Shown: piece after piece, positions 8,290 to 16,850 of the stretch
How positions within the stretch are numbered: position 1 is the first letter of the stretch
Layout: each line of letters begins with the position of its first letter
Translations under genes and position numbers: made by a program
Notes under the pieces: generated by a model
What the model was told of the DNA's origin: nothing
Database searches by the model: none
The model's input: only the letters and a program-made list of their open reading frames with translations
Origin: Streptomyces halstedii
GTDB lineage: Bacteria > Actinomycetota > Actinomycetes > Streptomycetales > Streptomycetaceae
Assembly (NCBI GenBank): GCA_000720535.1
Contig: JOAZ01000008.1
Span: 326,386 to 390,385, forward strand
Length of the DNA: 64,000 nt
Direction of reading: 5' to 3'

Positions 8290-8880
8290 TCACAGGGTGA
8301 GCAGCATCGCGAACATGGCCATGCCCATCGTCAGCCGGCACGCCAGGGCCAGCTCGGGGCGCGCTCCCCAGGTGAGGGCCGGTCCGGCCGCCGCCGCGGT
8401 GCCCGCGGGGGCCGCCGCCACCGGTATCAGCCGGCCGGCCGCGCGCAGGACGTAGAGCGCGTAGTACGCCAGCAGCAGACCGGTCAGCAGAGGGACACCG
8501 CCGGCGGCTCCGCCCGCCCCGTGGGCCGCGTGCCCGCCGTGCCCCCCGGCGGCGGCCCAGGGCGCCATGGCCACCGCCATGTAGACCATCGCCAGCGAAC
8601 CGACCAGGTGGTGTGCGTGGTGCGCGTCGCTCCGGGCCGCGGCGAGCGCGCGCACCGAGGCGGCGCTGAAGACCACCGCGTACACCGCCCACCCCCAGCG
8701 CGGCGGCGTGAGCACCGCGGCGGGCAGGGCCATGGCGGCCATGCCGAAGCCCATGACCGCCTCCGCGCGCGCGGAGGACCGCTCACGCACCGCGCAGTGG
8801 CGCGCGCGCAGCAGGCAGTACCCGCCCGCGACCAGGCAGAGCACCATCAGCAGCCAGCCGGACAGCGCCGGTCCGTGCAC
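8290..8880 (-). CDS. DUF5134 integral membrane protein
   Basis: About 196 residues from the GTG at 8880 (the frame stays open to an ATG at 8943, but that would add an Arg-rich tail before the first helix). It contains some five hydrophobic segments and a His-rich stretch (SDAHHAHHLVGSLAM, then GGHGGHAAHG) that could bind metal within the membrane region. It is encoded upstream of, and in the same direction as, the M56 protease, 87 bases apart, and is probably in one transcript with it. Function unknown. Confidence 0.8.
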   Translation of the reverse strand: MHGPALSGWLLMVLCLVAGGYCLLRARHCAVRERSSARAEAVMGFGMAAMALPAAVLTPPRWGWAVYAVVFSAASVRALAAARSDAHHAHHLVGSLAMVYMAVAMAPWAAAGGHGGHAAHGAGGAAGGVPLLTGLLLAYYALYVLRAAGRLIPVAAAPAGTAAAAGPALTWGARPELALACRLTMGMAMFAMLLTL

Positions 8881-9073
8881 GACCCACCCCCTACGGCGAA
8901 CGACGCCGGTCCGTCCCGTCCGACGCCGGTACATCCCGTCCATGCCCCGCCAAGGCCCCTTCTACCGGGGCGCACTGGCGTACTGGGGGAGCGCGCCGAG
9001 AGGCGTGAGGCACATTCCGCGCCGGGTTAGTCTCGGACGGCACCGTCGGTCACACACTCCGGAGAACGCCACC

Positions 9074-9622
9074 ATGGACACCGCACCGGCCCCCGAGCAG
9101 ACGCGCCTCACCTTCCGCGACGCCACCGAGGAGGACGTCCCCGCGCTCGTGCGGCTCGTCCAGTCCGCGTACCGGGGCGACTCCAGCCGGGTCGGATGGA
9201 CGACGGAGGCCCACCTCCTGGAGGGGCAGCGGACCGACCCGGACGGCGTGCGCGAGGTGATCACCGCTCCCTCCGGGCGGATGATGATCGCCGAGCGCGA
9301 GGGTGTGACGGTCGCCTGCTGCCAGCTCGAACACCGGGGCGACGCCGCCTACTTCGGGATGTTCGCGGTCGACCCCGGACTCCAGGGCGGCGGCCTCGGC
9401 AAGGCCGTGATCGCGGAGGCCGAGCGGGCGGTCCGCGAGGACTGGGGCGTGGGCGAGATGCACATGACCGTGATCTCGCTCCGCGACGAGCTGATCGCCT
9501 GGTACGAGCGCCGGGGCTACCGCCGTACGGGAGAGATGAGCCCCTTCCCGTACGGCGACGAGCGCTTCGGTGTCCCGCAGCGCGACGATCTCGCCTTCGA
9601 GCTGCTGGTCAAGAAGTTCTGA
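9074..9622 (+). CDS. GNAT-family N-acetyltransferase
   Basis: 182 residues from the ATG at 9074. The acetyl-CoA binding loop of motif A is MFAVDPGLQGGGLGKAVI, with the expected Q/GxGxG/A pattern, followed by the motif B region ISLRDELIAWYERRGYRRTGE typical of GNAT enzymes. Cytosolic. The acceptor cannot be predicted. It is monocistronic by spacing. Confidence 0.9.
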   Translation: MDTAPAPEQTRLTFRDATEEDVPALVRLVQSAYRGDSSRVGWTTEAHLLEGQRTDPDGVREVITAPSGRMMIAEREGVTVACCQLEHRGDAAYFGMFAVDPGLQGGGLGKAVIAEAERAVREDWGVGEMHMTVISLRDELIAWYERRGYRRTGEMSPFPYGDERFGVPQRDDLAFELLVKKF

Positions 9623-9716
9623 CCGTGCCGACGGTCTGACACGGTGGCCGGGCGGCGCCGCGGGCCGCCCGGCGCGATGCTCCTCGCACCCGGGACCAAC
9701 AGGCCACGGCCCGGGA

Positions 9717-10400
9717 TCAGCCGGTGCCGCGGGCCGCGCGCCGGATCTCCGGGTGGTCGGTCGTCGCGCCGTCCAGGCCGAGGGCGTGCGCCAGCCGCAG
9801 GTGGTCCTCGGTGTTCACCACCCAGCCGATCACCTTCAGACCCTCCGCGTGCGCCCGCTCGACGACCTCCAGGGTGAGGCGGCGGATGTTCAGCGCCAGG
9901 GTGGCCGCGCCCACCGCCTTCGCCCGGTCCACGACGTCCCCGCCCCAGCGGCTGGCGATGAGCACCGTGCGCACCCCGGGCACCAGCTGGGCGATCTCGG
10001 CGACCGCCTCGTCGTGGAACGAGGACACCTCGACCCGCCTCGCGAGGTCGCGCCGCAGCATCACCTCGGCCAGCGCGCGTGCGGCCGCCACGTCCTTGAT
10101 CTCCGCCTGCACGGGTGAGCCGACCGCGTCGAGCACCTCCTCGAAGACGGGGACCCGCTCGCCCTGCCCGGCGTCGAGCGCGCGCAGCTCCGCCAGGGTC
10201 TTCTCCGCGATCAGCCCGCTGCCGTCCGTCGTGCGGTCCACGGCCGCGTCGTGCATCACCGCGAGCGCGCCGTCCTTGCTCAGATGGAGATCGAGTTCGA
10301 CGGCGTCCATGCCGGCCCGCTCGGCGTGCGCGAACGACCGCAGTGTGTTCTCCGGTTCGACGCCCATCACTCCGCGATGGCCGATGGTGAGAAAAGTCAA
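9717..10400 (-). CDS. Glycerophosphodiester phosphodiesterase
   Basis: 227 residues, starting at a TTG (10400) just before TFLTIGHRGVMG; a GGAAGCAGGA leader precedes it. GDPD motifs are all there: HRG and PENT in the first catalytic loop, ELDLHLSKDG with the metal-binding Glu/Asp, MHD, and the late EIK and GWVVNTED strands. These enzymes hydrolyse glycerophosphodiesters to glycerol-3-phosphate and an alcohol. No signal peptide, so it acts in the cytosol. It is divergent from the DUF6421 operon across about 250 comparatively AT-rich bases. Confidence 0.92.
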   Translation of the reverse strand: MTFLTIGHRGVMGVEPENTLRSFAHAERAGMDAVELDLHLSKDGALAVMHDAAVDRTTDGSGLIAEKTLAELRALDAGQGERVPVFEEVLDAVGSPVQAEIKDVAAARALAEVMLRRDLARRVEVSSFHDEAVAEIAQLVPGVRTVLIASRWGGDVVDRAKAVGAATLALNIRRLTLEVVERAHAEGLKVIGWVVNTEDHLRLAHALGLDGATTDHPEIRRAARGTG

Positions 10401-10646
10401 GACATCCTGCTTCCGTACGTCGTCGGCTTTCCGGCCCGGTGCTCCTACCCAGAGAACCAGTTCTCCCGCACCGGGCGTCGTCGGGCCCGCGCCGACGACG
10501 GAAGAAGTTGTCGAAGTGATGTGTGACGGGAAAAATCGCGGTGATGATGAGATGTAGCCGGATATTTTTCTGGCCTCCACTTGTCCGATGGAGACGGCCA
10601 CGGATACGGTGAGTAAGACGCCAGGTTCTCCCGTGAAGGAAGTGTC

Positions 10647-12044
10647 ATGACGGAAATTCTTGAGCACGCCACCGCTCCTGGCGCGAAAGCTTCTGCCCCA
10701 CGGGTGGTCGAGCACCCTGCCTGGGCGACGCTCAAGAGTGCCGTGGAAGAGATCCGCCCGTGGCAGTCCAAGGACGGATCCATCGACCTCGCCGCGGAGG
10801 ACGCCCCCACCGCCGCAACGGCCACCGCCGCCGTCGAACGTGTGATCGCCGCGGTCGAGGAGCTCTCCCCGCTCCTCCCGCACGACGCCGCCTACCACCG
10901 TGCCCTGGCCCTGGACCTGCGCCGCTGGGCCGACGACGGCTTCGGCATACCGGACTTCCTCGACTCGCTGCTCGCCTTCCAGCCCGCGAAGAACCGCGCC
11001 GACGGCCTCCAGCACCTCGTCGTCTTCGCGATGTACACCCAGAACGGCAACCCGGACCGCAACCTCGAAGCGGTCGTGCTGCGCATGGTCTGGCCCGAGT
11101 GGCTCGCCGACCTGGAGTCGACGCGGTACGACAACCCGCTGTTCTGCGGCATCACCTTCGAGGACTTCACCGCCGGATACGACACCAACTCCGCGGTGCT
11201 CTTCCCCGAGACCATCGCCGTGCGCGAGGCCCCCGAGCGGTTCAGCTGGGGAGGCATCTTCTGCGACCGCGAGGCGGCCCGCTTCCGCCGGGTGACCGAG
11301 GCGGCCGTCGAGCTGCTGGGCGTGGAGCTGCCCGAGGACATCCGCGAGATGGTCGGCGACCAGAAGCGCTGCGAGCAGGCCTTCGTCCTCTGGGACATGG
11401 TCCACGACCGCACCCACAGCCACGGCGACCTGCCGTTCGACCCCTTCATGATCAAGCAGCGCCAGCCGTTCTGGATGTACGGCCTGGAGGAGCTGCGCTG
11501 CGACCTCACGGCCTTCAAGGAGGCCGTGAAGCTCGACGCCGACGGCTTCGCCCAGGGCCGTGACGTGCAGTACGCCGTGCTGTTCGACCGGATGTTCCGC
11601 TTCCCGGTCACCGGTGAGCGCGTCCGCAACTACGACGGGCTGGGCGGGCAGCTGCTCTTCGCCTACCTCCACCAGCACGACGTGGTGCGCTGGACCGACA
11701 ACACGCTGAAGATCGACTGGGCGCGCGCCCCGCAGATCACCAACCAGCTCTGCGCCGAGATCGAGAAGCTCTACCGCGACGGCATCGACCGCCCCAAGCT
11801 GGTGCACTGGTTCGCGGCCTACGACCTCGTCGCCCGCTACCTCTCTCCGCACCCGGGATCCCGCTGGGCCAAGGGCCCGGACGCCCTGGACCTCACAAAG
11901 CCCCCGCGTAAGCTCGTCGACGACGTGCTTCCGGACGAGTTTCCCCTGAGCATGTTCTATGAGGCGCTCGCCAAGAAGCTGAAGCACGTGATCGCCTCGA
12001 CCAAGGGGATCACGGCGGCGGAGACCGGGCGGGCAGCCGCGTGA
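10647..12044 (+). CDS. DUF6421-family protein, function unknown
   Basis: 465-residue soluble protein, no signal peptide or membrane segment. The most conspicuous part is a His-rich segment, residues 253-260 (HDRTHSHG), followed by DLPFDPFM; together with nearby acidic residues it looks like a metal site, but this is inference. Other marked stretches are VFAMYTQNGNPDRN and TFEDFTAGYDTNS. It is first in a compact operon with an SDR enzyme and a threonine-aldolase-type enzyme, so a role in converting a beta-hydroxy amino acid or related metabolite is plausible. No reaction is known to me for the family. Confidence 0.85.
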   Translation: MTEILEHATAPGAKASAPRVVEHPAWATLKSAVEEIRPWQSKDGSIDLAAEDAPTAATATAAVERVIAAVEELSPLLPHDAAYHRALALDLRRWADDGFGIPDFLDSLLAFQPAKNRADGLQHLVVFAMYTQNGNPDRNLEAVVLRMVWPEWLADLESTRYDNPLFCGITFEDFTAGYDTNSAVLFPETIAVREAPERFSWGGIFCDREAARFRRVTEAAVELLGVELPEDIREMVGDQKRCEQAFVLWDMVHDRTHSHGDLPFDPFMIKQRQPFWMYGLEELRCDLTAFKEAVKLDADGFAQGRDVQYAVLFDRMFRFPVTGERVRNYDGLGGQLLFAYLHQHDVVRWTDNTLKIDWARAPQITNQLCAEIEKLYRDGIDRPKLVHWFAAYDLVARYLSPHPGSRWAKGPDALDLTKPPRKLVDDVLPDEFPLSMFYEALAKKLKHVIASTKGITAAETGRAAA

Positions 12045-12070
12045 ACGAGGGTTCCAAGGAGGCGGTGGCC

Positions 12071-12841
12071 ATGAACGCGACAACAGCGGGCATCGAGGGG
12101 AGCGGCGTGCTCGAAGGTGCGGTGGTCGCGGTCGCGGGCGCGGCGGGCCCGGCCGGGCGCGCCACCTTGCTGAGCCTCGCCGAACGGGGCGCGACCGTGG
12201 TCGCGTCCGACTCGAACCCGGAGCGGCTCGCGGAGGCGGTGGACGCCGCTCGGTACGCCCACGGCGGCGCGACCGTCACCGGCGAGACCGTGGACCTGCT
12301 CGACCTGGACGCCGCCCGCGCGTGGGCGGACAGGACCGAGGCGGAGTTCGGCCGGATCGACGGCCTGGTCCACCTCGTCGGCGGCTGGCGCGGCGGCTCC
12401 AGCTTCGCGGGAACCAGTCTGGCCGACTGGGACTTCCTGGAGAAGCTGCTGATCCGCACCGTCCAGTCCACCTCGCTCGCCTTCCAGGAGGCCCTCCAGC
12501 GCAGCGACCGGGGCCGTTACGTGCTGATCAGCGCGGCGGGCGCGAGCCGCCCCACGGCGGGCAACGCGGCCTATGCCGCGTCGAAGGCGGCGGCCGAGGC
12601 CTGGACGCTCGCCCTCGGTGACGCCTTCCGTAAGGCGGGGGGCGACGCGGGTCCGACATCGGCGGCTGCGATCCTGGTCGTCAAGGCACTGGTGCACGAC
12701 GCCATGCGCGCCGAGCGCCCGAATGCGAAGTTCGCGGGCTTCACGGACGTCACGGAGCTGGCCGAGGCCATCGCCGACGTCTGGGACAGGCCCGCCGGAG
12801 AAGTGAACGGAACGCGCCTGTGGCTGACCCCGCAAACGTAA
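12071..12841 (+). CDS. Short-chain dehydrogenase/reductase
   Basis: 256 residues from the ATG at 12071, chosen because AAGGAGG lies eight bases upstream; an in-frame GTG at 12041 overlaps the DUF6421 stop and is the alternative. Rossmann features: AVVAVAGAAGPAGRA (a variant of TGxxxGxG), DLLDLD, LVHLVGGW in place of NNAG, the catalytic Ser in LISAAGAS and the YAASK motif. Probably NAD(P)-dependent oxidoreductase of an alcohol/ketone. It overlaps the next gene by 22 bases, so the operon is tightly coupled. Confidence 0.88.
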   Translation: MNATTAGIEGSGVLEGAVVAVAGAAGPAGRATLLSLAERGATVVASDSNPERLAEAVDAARYAHGGATVTGETVDLLDLDAARAWADRTEAEFGRIDGLVHLVGGWRGGSSFAGTSLADWDFLEKLLIRTVQSTSLAFQEALQRSDRGRYVLISAAGASRPTAGNAAYAASKAAAEAWTLALGDAFRKAGGDAGPTSAAAILVVKALVHDAMRAERPNAKFAGFTDVTELAEAIADVWDRPAGEVNGTRLWLTPQT

Positions 12842-13899
12842 GGACCGATGCCCGGCGCCACCATGATCCCCAGGTACGCGGTTTCGCCAGCGACAACTAC
12901 GCGGGCGCGCACCCGGAGATCCTGGCGGCCCTCGCCCTCGCCAACGGCGGCCACCAGGTCGCCTACGGCGAGGACGACTACACCGGGCATCTCCAGAGGG
13001 TCATGCACAGCCACTTCGGCCCCACCGCCGAGGCTTTCCCGGTCTTCAACGGCACCGGCGCCAACGTCGTCGCCCTCCAGGCGCTGACCGACCGCTGGGG
13101 CGCCGTCATCTGCGCCGAGTCCGCCCACATCCACGTGGACGAGGGCGGGGCGCCGGAACGCGTGGGCGGCCTGAAGCTGCTCACCGTACCCACCCCGGAC
13201 GGGAAGCTGACCCCGGAGCTCATCGACCGCCAGGCGTACGGCTGGGACGACGAGCACCGGGCGATGCCCCAGGTCGTCTCGATCACCCAGAACACCGAGC
13301 TGGGCACCGTCTACACCCCCGACGAGATCCGGGCGATCTGCGACCACGCCCACGAACGCGGGATGAAGGTGCACCTCGACGGGGCGCGGATAGCCAACGC
13401 CGCCGCGTCGCTCGACGTTCCGATGCGGGCGTTCACCACCGTCGCCGGGGCCGACGTCCTGTCCTTCGGCGGCACGAAGAACGGCGCGCTCTTCGGGGAG
13501 GCCGTCGTCGTCCTCGCCCCGGACTCCGTCCGCGCCATGAAGCACCTGCGCAAGCTGTCGATGCAGCTCGCCTCCAAGATGCGGTTCGTCTCGGTCCAGC
13601 TGGAGGCGCTGCTCGCCCGCGACCTCTGGCTGCGCAACGCCCGGCACGCCAACGCCATGGCCCGGCGGCTCGCCGAGGGCGTCCGGGCGGTGGACGGGGT
13701 GGAGATCCTCCATCCCGTGCAGGCCAACGCCGTCTTCGCCCGGCTGCCGCACGCCGTGTCCGAACGGCTCCAGAAGCGCTTCCGGTTCTACTTCTGGGAC
13801 GAGCCGGCCGGTGACGTCCGCTGGATGTGCGCCTTCGACACCCGCGAGGAGGACGTCGACGCGTTCGTCCAGGCGCTCAAGGAGGAGATGGCCGCCTAG
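12820..13899 (+). CDS. Low-specificity L-threonine aldolase-type PLP enzyme
   Basis: 359 residues, fold-type I PLP enzyme of the beta-eliminating-lyase/threonine aldolase family. Visible are FASDNYAGAHPEIL near the N-terminus, the family's GEDDYT segment, the His of AESAHIHVDE stacking on the cofactor, VHLDGARIANA, and SFGGTKNGA with the PLP-binding Lys. Such enzymes cleave L-threonine or other beta-hydroxy amino acids into glycine and an aldehyde. The GTG start lies within the end of the SDR gene. The operon context suggests a specialised substrate instead of threonine; that is inference. Confidence 0.9.
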   Translation: MADPANVRTDARRHHDPQVRGFASDNYAGAHPEILAALALANGGHQVAYGEDDYTGHLQRVMHSHFGPTAEAFPVFNGTGANVVALQALTDRWGAVICAESAHIHVDEGGAPERVGGLKLLTVPTPDGKLTPELIDRQAYGWDDEHRAMPQVVSITQNTELGTVYTPDEIRAICDHAHERGMKVHLDGARIANAAASLDVPMRAFTTVAGADVLSFGGTKNGALFGEAVVVLAPDSVRAMKHLRKLSMQLASKMRFVSVQLEALLARDLWLRNARHANAMARRLAEGVRAVDGVEILHPVQANAVFARLPHAVSERLQKRFRFYFWDEPAGDVRWMCAFDTREEDVDAFVQALKEEMAA

Positions 13900-13917
13900 A
13901 GGCGTCACATAGATATG

Positions 13918-13953
13918 CGGTCGGCCGTAAAGATAGTGATACGCGGCCGACCG
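13918..13953. promoter_or_regulatory. Inverted repeat upstream of the transglutaminase-like gene
   Basis: A perfect 10-bp inverted repeat, CGGTCGGCCG at 13918-13927 and CGGCCGACCG at 13944-13953, with a 16-base AT-richer spacer. Each arm is itself nearly palindromic and flanked by TAT, so it could be two operator sites as well as one hairpin. It ends 20 bases before the ATG of the transglutaminase-like gene, so it probably controls that gene. Confidence 0.5.
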
Positions 13954-13973
13954 TATACCTATGCTCTCCCGTC

Positions 13974-14570
13974 ATGGAGCTGATCCAGCAGAACCCCGAA
14001 CTCGCCGCCTACCTCGCCGCCGACGAGGCCGTCGACCACGGCCATCCACGCGTCCACGAGACGTCCCGGCGCCTCGGGGCCGAGACCCTCGACGCATACA
14101 CATACGCGGCCGCCGCCTACGCCCACGTACGCGACACCATCCCGCACTCCTCGGACACCGGGGACCCGCGCGTCACCTGGCGCGCGTCCGACGTCCTGGC
14201 CGCCCGTACCGGTATCTGCTGCGCCAAGGCGCATGCCCTGGCCGCCCTGCTGCGGGCCGCCGGCATCCCCACCGGCTTCTGCTACCAGCGGCTCACCGAC
14301 GACGGCGCGCACCCGGTCGTCCACGGCCTGATCGCGGTACGGCTCCCCGGCGGCGACCGCTGGGTACGGCAGGACCCGCGCGGCAACAAGCCGGGCGTGG
14401 ACGCCCACTTCTCGGCCGGGCCGGAACGGCTCGCCTGGGTGCCGCGCGCGGAGTACGGGGAGGTGGACTACCCGGCCGTCCACGCCGCACCGCACCCGGC
14501 GGTCCTGCGGGCGCTGCGCGAGGCCCCGGACCGCGCGGGACTGTGGCGCGACTACCCCACCGCTCTGTGA
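13974..14570 (+). CDS. Transglutaminase-like cysteine protease-fold protein
   Basis: 198 residues. The papain-like transglutaminase core is visible: TGICCAKAHALAALLRAAG with candidate nucleophile Cys82, His in PVVHGLIAV, and Asp in WVRQDPRGN. It is short and lacks a signal peptide, unlike secreted Streptomyces transglutaminase, so it is more likely an intracellular peptidase or amidase. It lies 74 bases after the threonine aldolase gene but has its own inverted-repeat element, so may be separately regulated. Confidence 0.85.
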   Translation: MELIQQNPELAAYLAADEAVDHGHPRVHETSRRLGAETLDAYTYAAAAYAHVRDTIPHSSDTGDPRVTWRASDVLAARTGICCAKAHALAALLRAAGIPTGFCYQRLTDDGAHPVVHGLIAVRLPGGDRWVRQDPRGNKPGVDAHFSAGPERLAWVPRAEYGEVDYPAVHAAPHPAVLRALREAPDRAGLWRDYPTAL

Positions 14571-14600
14571 CACCCGCCGGAGCGCGGGGCGGGCCGACCG

Positions 14601-14638
14601 CCGGAGGCCCCCTTCCCGTACGGGAAGGGGGCCTCCGG
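14601..14638. terminator. 38-bp perfect palindrome between convergent genes
   Basis: CCGGAGGCCCCCTTCCCGT is followed directly by its exact reverse complement. It sits 30 bases after the transglutaminase-like gene and 46 bases before the 3' end of the acyltransferase gene on the other strand, as expected for a bidirectional terminator. Confidence 0.85.
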
Positions 14639-14684
14639 AGAGCCGGGCCGGGAGCGCGGCGGTCCCTGCGGGCCGGGCGCCGGT

Positions 14685-15407
14685 TCAGCCGCGCTCGCGC
14701 ACCTCGGCGGGGGTGGGAGCCGTACCGCCGAGATGGGCCGGCACCCACCACGTGTCGCCCGCGTCCCGGGGGCGCACCGGATAGGCGCGCTGAGCCGCTT
14801 CGAGGAGCTCCTGCACGCGCTCCCGCAGCCGGCGGGTGATCGCACCCGCGTACTGGTCGGCGGGAGCGTCCAGCGCCTCGCCCACCCGGATCGTGACCGG
14901 GATGTGGCTGCGCCGGAAGTTGCGCGGGCGGCCCTTGGTCCACAGCCGCTGGGTGCCCCACAGCGCCATCGGGATCAGCGGGACCCCGGCCTCCTGCGCC
15001 AGCCGCGCCGCACCGGACTTGAAGCTTTTCAGCGTGAAGGACTGGGAGATGGTCGCCTCGGGGAACACCCCGACGATCTCACCGGAACGCAGCGACGCGA
15101 GCGCGTGCGCGTAGGCGTCCTCACCCCGGCTGCGGTCGACGGGAATGTGCTTCATGCCGCGCATGAGCGGTCCGGAGACCTTGTGCCGGAAGACCGAGTC
15201 CTTCGCCATGAAGCGCACGAGCCGTTTCTGCGGCAGCGCGCCGAGTCCGGTGAAGATGAAGTCCAGATAGCTGATGTGGTTGCTCACCAGTACCGCGCCA
15301 CCGGTCTTCGGGATGTGCTCCGAACCCTGTGTGTCGATCTTCAGGTCGAGCGCCTTGAACAGCGTGCGAGCGGCGCCGATGACCGGCCGATAGACGAGTT
15401 CTGCCAT
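14685..15407 (-). CDS. 1-acyl-sn-glycerol-3-phosphate acyltransferase family (PlsC-like)
   Basis: 240 residues. The PlsC motifs are NHISYLD (the catalytic NHx4D, residues 43-49), SGPLMRGMKHIPVDR, VFPEATISQS (variant of FPEGTRS) and VPLIPMALWG. Such enzymes acylate lysophosphatidic acid or related lysolipids at the cytosolic membrane face. One N-terminal amphipathic region is seen but no clear transmembrane anchor. Paralogs are numerous in Streptomyces, so the exact acceptor is uncertain. Confidence 0.9.
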   Translation of the reverse strand: MAELVYRPVIGAARTLFKALDLKIDTQGSEHIPKTGGAVLVSNHISYLDFIFTGLGALPQKRLVRFMAKDSVFRHKVSGPLMRGMKHIPVDRSRGEDAYAHALASLRSGEIVGVFPEATISQSFTLKSFKSGAARLAQEAGVPLIPMALWGTQRLWTKGRPRNFRRSHIPVTIRVGEALDAPADQYAGAITRRLRERVQELLEAAQRAYPVRPRDAGDTWWVPAHLGGTAPTPAEVRERG

Positions 15408-15625
15408 CTGGATGAAGACCCTTCTTCAATGCCTCGGGAGGGTTCTCCCGGCGGAAGTTACGCAGCCGTAGGTTTTCGGCATTGTGGCGATCGTGCCCCA
15501 TGCGCGACTCCGTGGCCAGCCCCACAGGGGCCTGAGCGGGAGATTCTCGTCACGTGAATCCCGCGGGAATGCGATGCGTCGGCCCGGTGCTGATGCTCAA
15601 GGACGGAAATCGGAAGGGGAGCGGA

Positions 15626-15952
15626 ATGCGAGGGCACGGTGCCGACGGCACACTGGACGCCGCCCAACTCGGCGCGGAGCTGGGGGAACGGGCGACGCTG
15701 GTGCAGTTCTCGACCGCGTTCTGCCAGCACTGCCGGGCAACCCGGCGCGTCCTGGCCGAAGTCGCGGGCATGGTCGAGGGGGTGGCCCACGTCGAGGTCG
15801 ACGCCGAGGCGCGTCTCACGCTGGTGCGCCGGCTGGGTGTCAGCCGGACCCCGACCGTCCTGGTCCTCGACGCGGACGGCCGCGTCGTGCGCCGGGCGGC
15901 CGGAACACCGCGTACCGCCGACGTCGTCGCCGCCCTGGGCCAGGCGATGTGA
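15626..15952 (+). CDS. Thioredoxin-family protein
   Basis: 108 residues from the ATG at 15626, which has a GGAAGGGGA site; two upstream in-frame ATGs (15554, 15593) lack one. The redox site is C33-Q-H-C36 in FSTAFCQHCRATR, unlike the CGPC of canonical thioredoxin. The cis-Pro loop is SRTPTVLVLD. No signal peptide. A CQHC thioredoxin next to a flavin reductase gene suggests a shared reductive function, but they are separated by about 190 bases. Confidence 0.88.
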   Translation: MRGHGADGTLDAAQLGAELGERATLVQFSTAFCQHCRATRRVLAEVAGMVEGVAHVEVDAEARLTLVRRLGVSRTPTVLVLDADGRVVRRAAGTPRTADVVAALGQAM

Positions 15953-15968
15953 CGGGCCGTGACACATC

Positions 15969-15983
15969 TCCCACCTGGTGGGA
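15969..15983. promoter_or_regulatory. 15-bp palindrome between thioredoxin and flavin reductase genes
   Basis: TCCCACC-T-GGTGGGA, just after the thioredoxin stop codon. A TTGACT hexamer (15989-15994) follows, but no good -10 lies 17 bases on. It may be a short terminator stem or an operator. Confidence 0.35.
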
Positions 15984-16144
15984 CGGGCTTGACTGTGCAC
16001 ACCACGCGTCGTCAGTCTGACGTGGTGCCGCCAGTACTCCTTCTTCACGGCCGGGCCTGTGTGGACCTCACGCGCCATGCCGGCGCGCGTTGTCCGGGTG
16101 TCTGACGAACCCCGCCCGCCCGCCCCTCGAAGGAGGACTCCCGC

Positions 16145-16651
16145 ATGACCGTCCCGACCGGTACCGGCACCCCCCGTACGGCCTCGCCCGAGCTGCTGCG
16201 CTCCGTCTTCCGCCAGCACGCCGCCGGTGTCGCGGTGATCACCGCCTCCGGCGGCCGCCCGGTGGGCTTCACCGCCACCTCGCTCAGCTCCGTCGCCGCC
16301 GAACCCCCGCTCCTCTCCTTCGGCGTGGGCACCGGCTCCTCCAGCTGGCCGGTGATCGCCGAGGCCGAGTACGTCGGCGTGCACATACTCGGCGAGGACC
16401 AGCGGGAGCTGGCCGCCACCTTCGCCCGCAGCGGCGCCGACCGGTTCGGGCCGTCCACCGACTGGCGCGCCGGGCCCGAGGGCGTACCGCTGCTGGGCGG
16501 TGTCGTCGCCTGGATGATCTGCCGCGTCGTGGCCCGCGTCCCGGCGGGGGACCACCGCGTCGTGATCGCCGAGGTGGTTCTCGGCGAGCCCCCGGACGAC
16601 GGCCGGCCGCTGATCTACCACCGAGGCCGGTTCACCGCTCTGCGAGACTGA
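16145..16651 (+). CDS. Flavin reductase-like (FMN-binding) protein
   Basis: 168 residues, start ATG after GAAGGAGGA. It is a split-barrel flavin reductase of the HpaC/ActVB type: FRQHAAGVAVITA, PVGFTATSLSSVAAEPPLLSF (the family signature GFTATSxxSVS...PP), and HILGEDQRELA. Known members supply reduced FMN/FAD to two-component monooxygenases using NAD(P)H. No monooxygenase partner is adjacent. Confidence 0.9.
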   Translation: MTVPTGTGTPRTASPELLRSVFRQHAAGVAVITASGGRPVGFTATSLSSVAAEPPLLSFGVGTGSSSWPVIAEAEYVGVHILGEDQRELAATFARSGADRFGPSTDWRAGPEGVPLLGGVVAWMICRVVARVPAGDHRVVIAEVVLGEPPDDGRPLIYHRGRFTALRD

Positions 16652-16705
16652 ACGCGAGCAGGCGCCGCGAACCGGCCGCGTTGGCAAGGTCACAGTTCCA
16701 GGCGC

Positions 16706-16734
16706 TTGCTCATGGGTAAAACACTGACTGTACT
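16706..16734 (+). promoter_or_regulatory. Candidate promoter of etfB-etfA
   Basis: TTGCTC (16706-16711), 17-base spacer, TGTACT (16729-16734), about 117 bases before the etfB start. Moderate match to the primary sigma-factor consensus. The leader that follows is comparatively AT-rich. Confidence 0.35.
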
Positions 16735-16850
16735 GGCGAGTAATATTTCGCTTGGCACATCGGTCGACCCGACCGGAAACCGCCCCAAAAGGCGCCTATG
16801 CTGCGTGCAACAAGGCAGCCCAGAAAAGACGATGCAGTAGGAGAGCCGGC

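Noticed and set aside
10401-12083. Minus-strand frame continuing upstream of the glycerophosphodiesterase gene
   Set aside because: It is antisense to the DUF6421 gene, its translation is Arg/Gly/Val-rich without similarity, and the real N-terminus is at the TTG before TFLTIGHRG.
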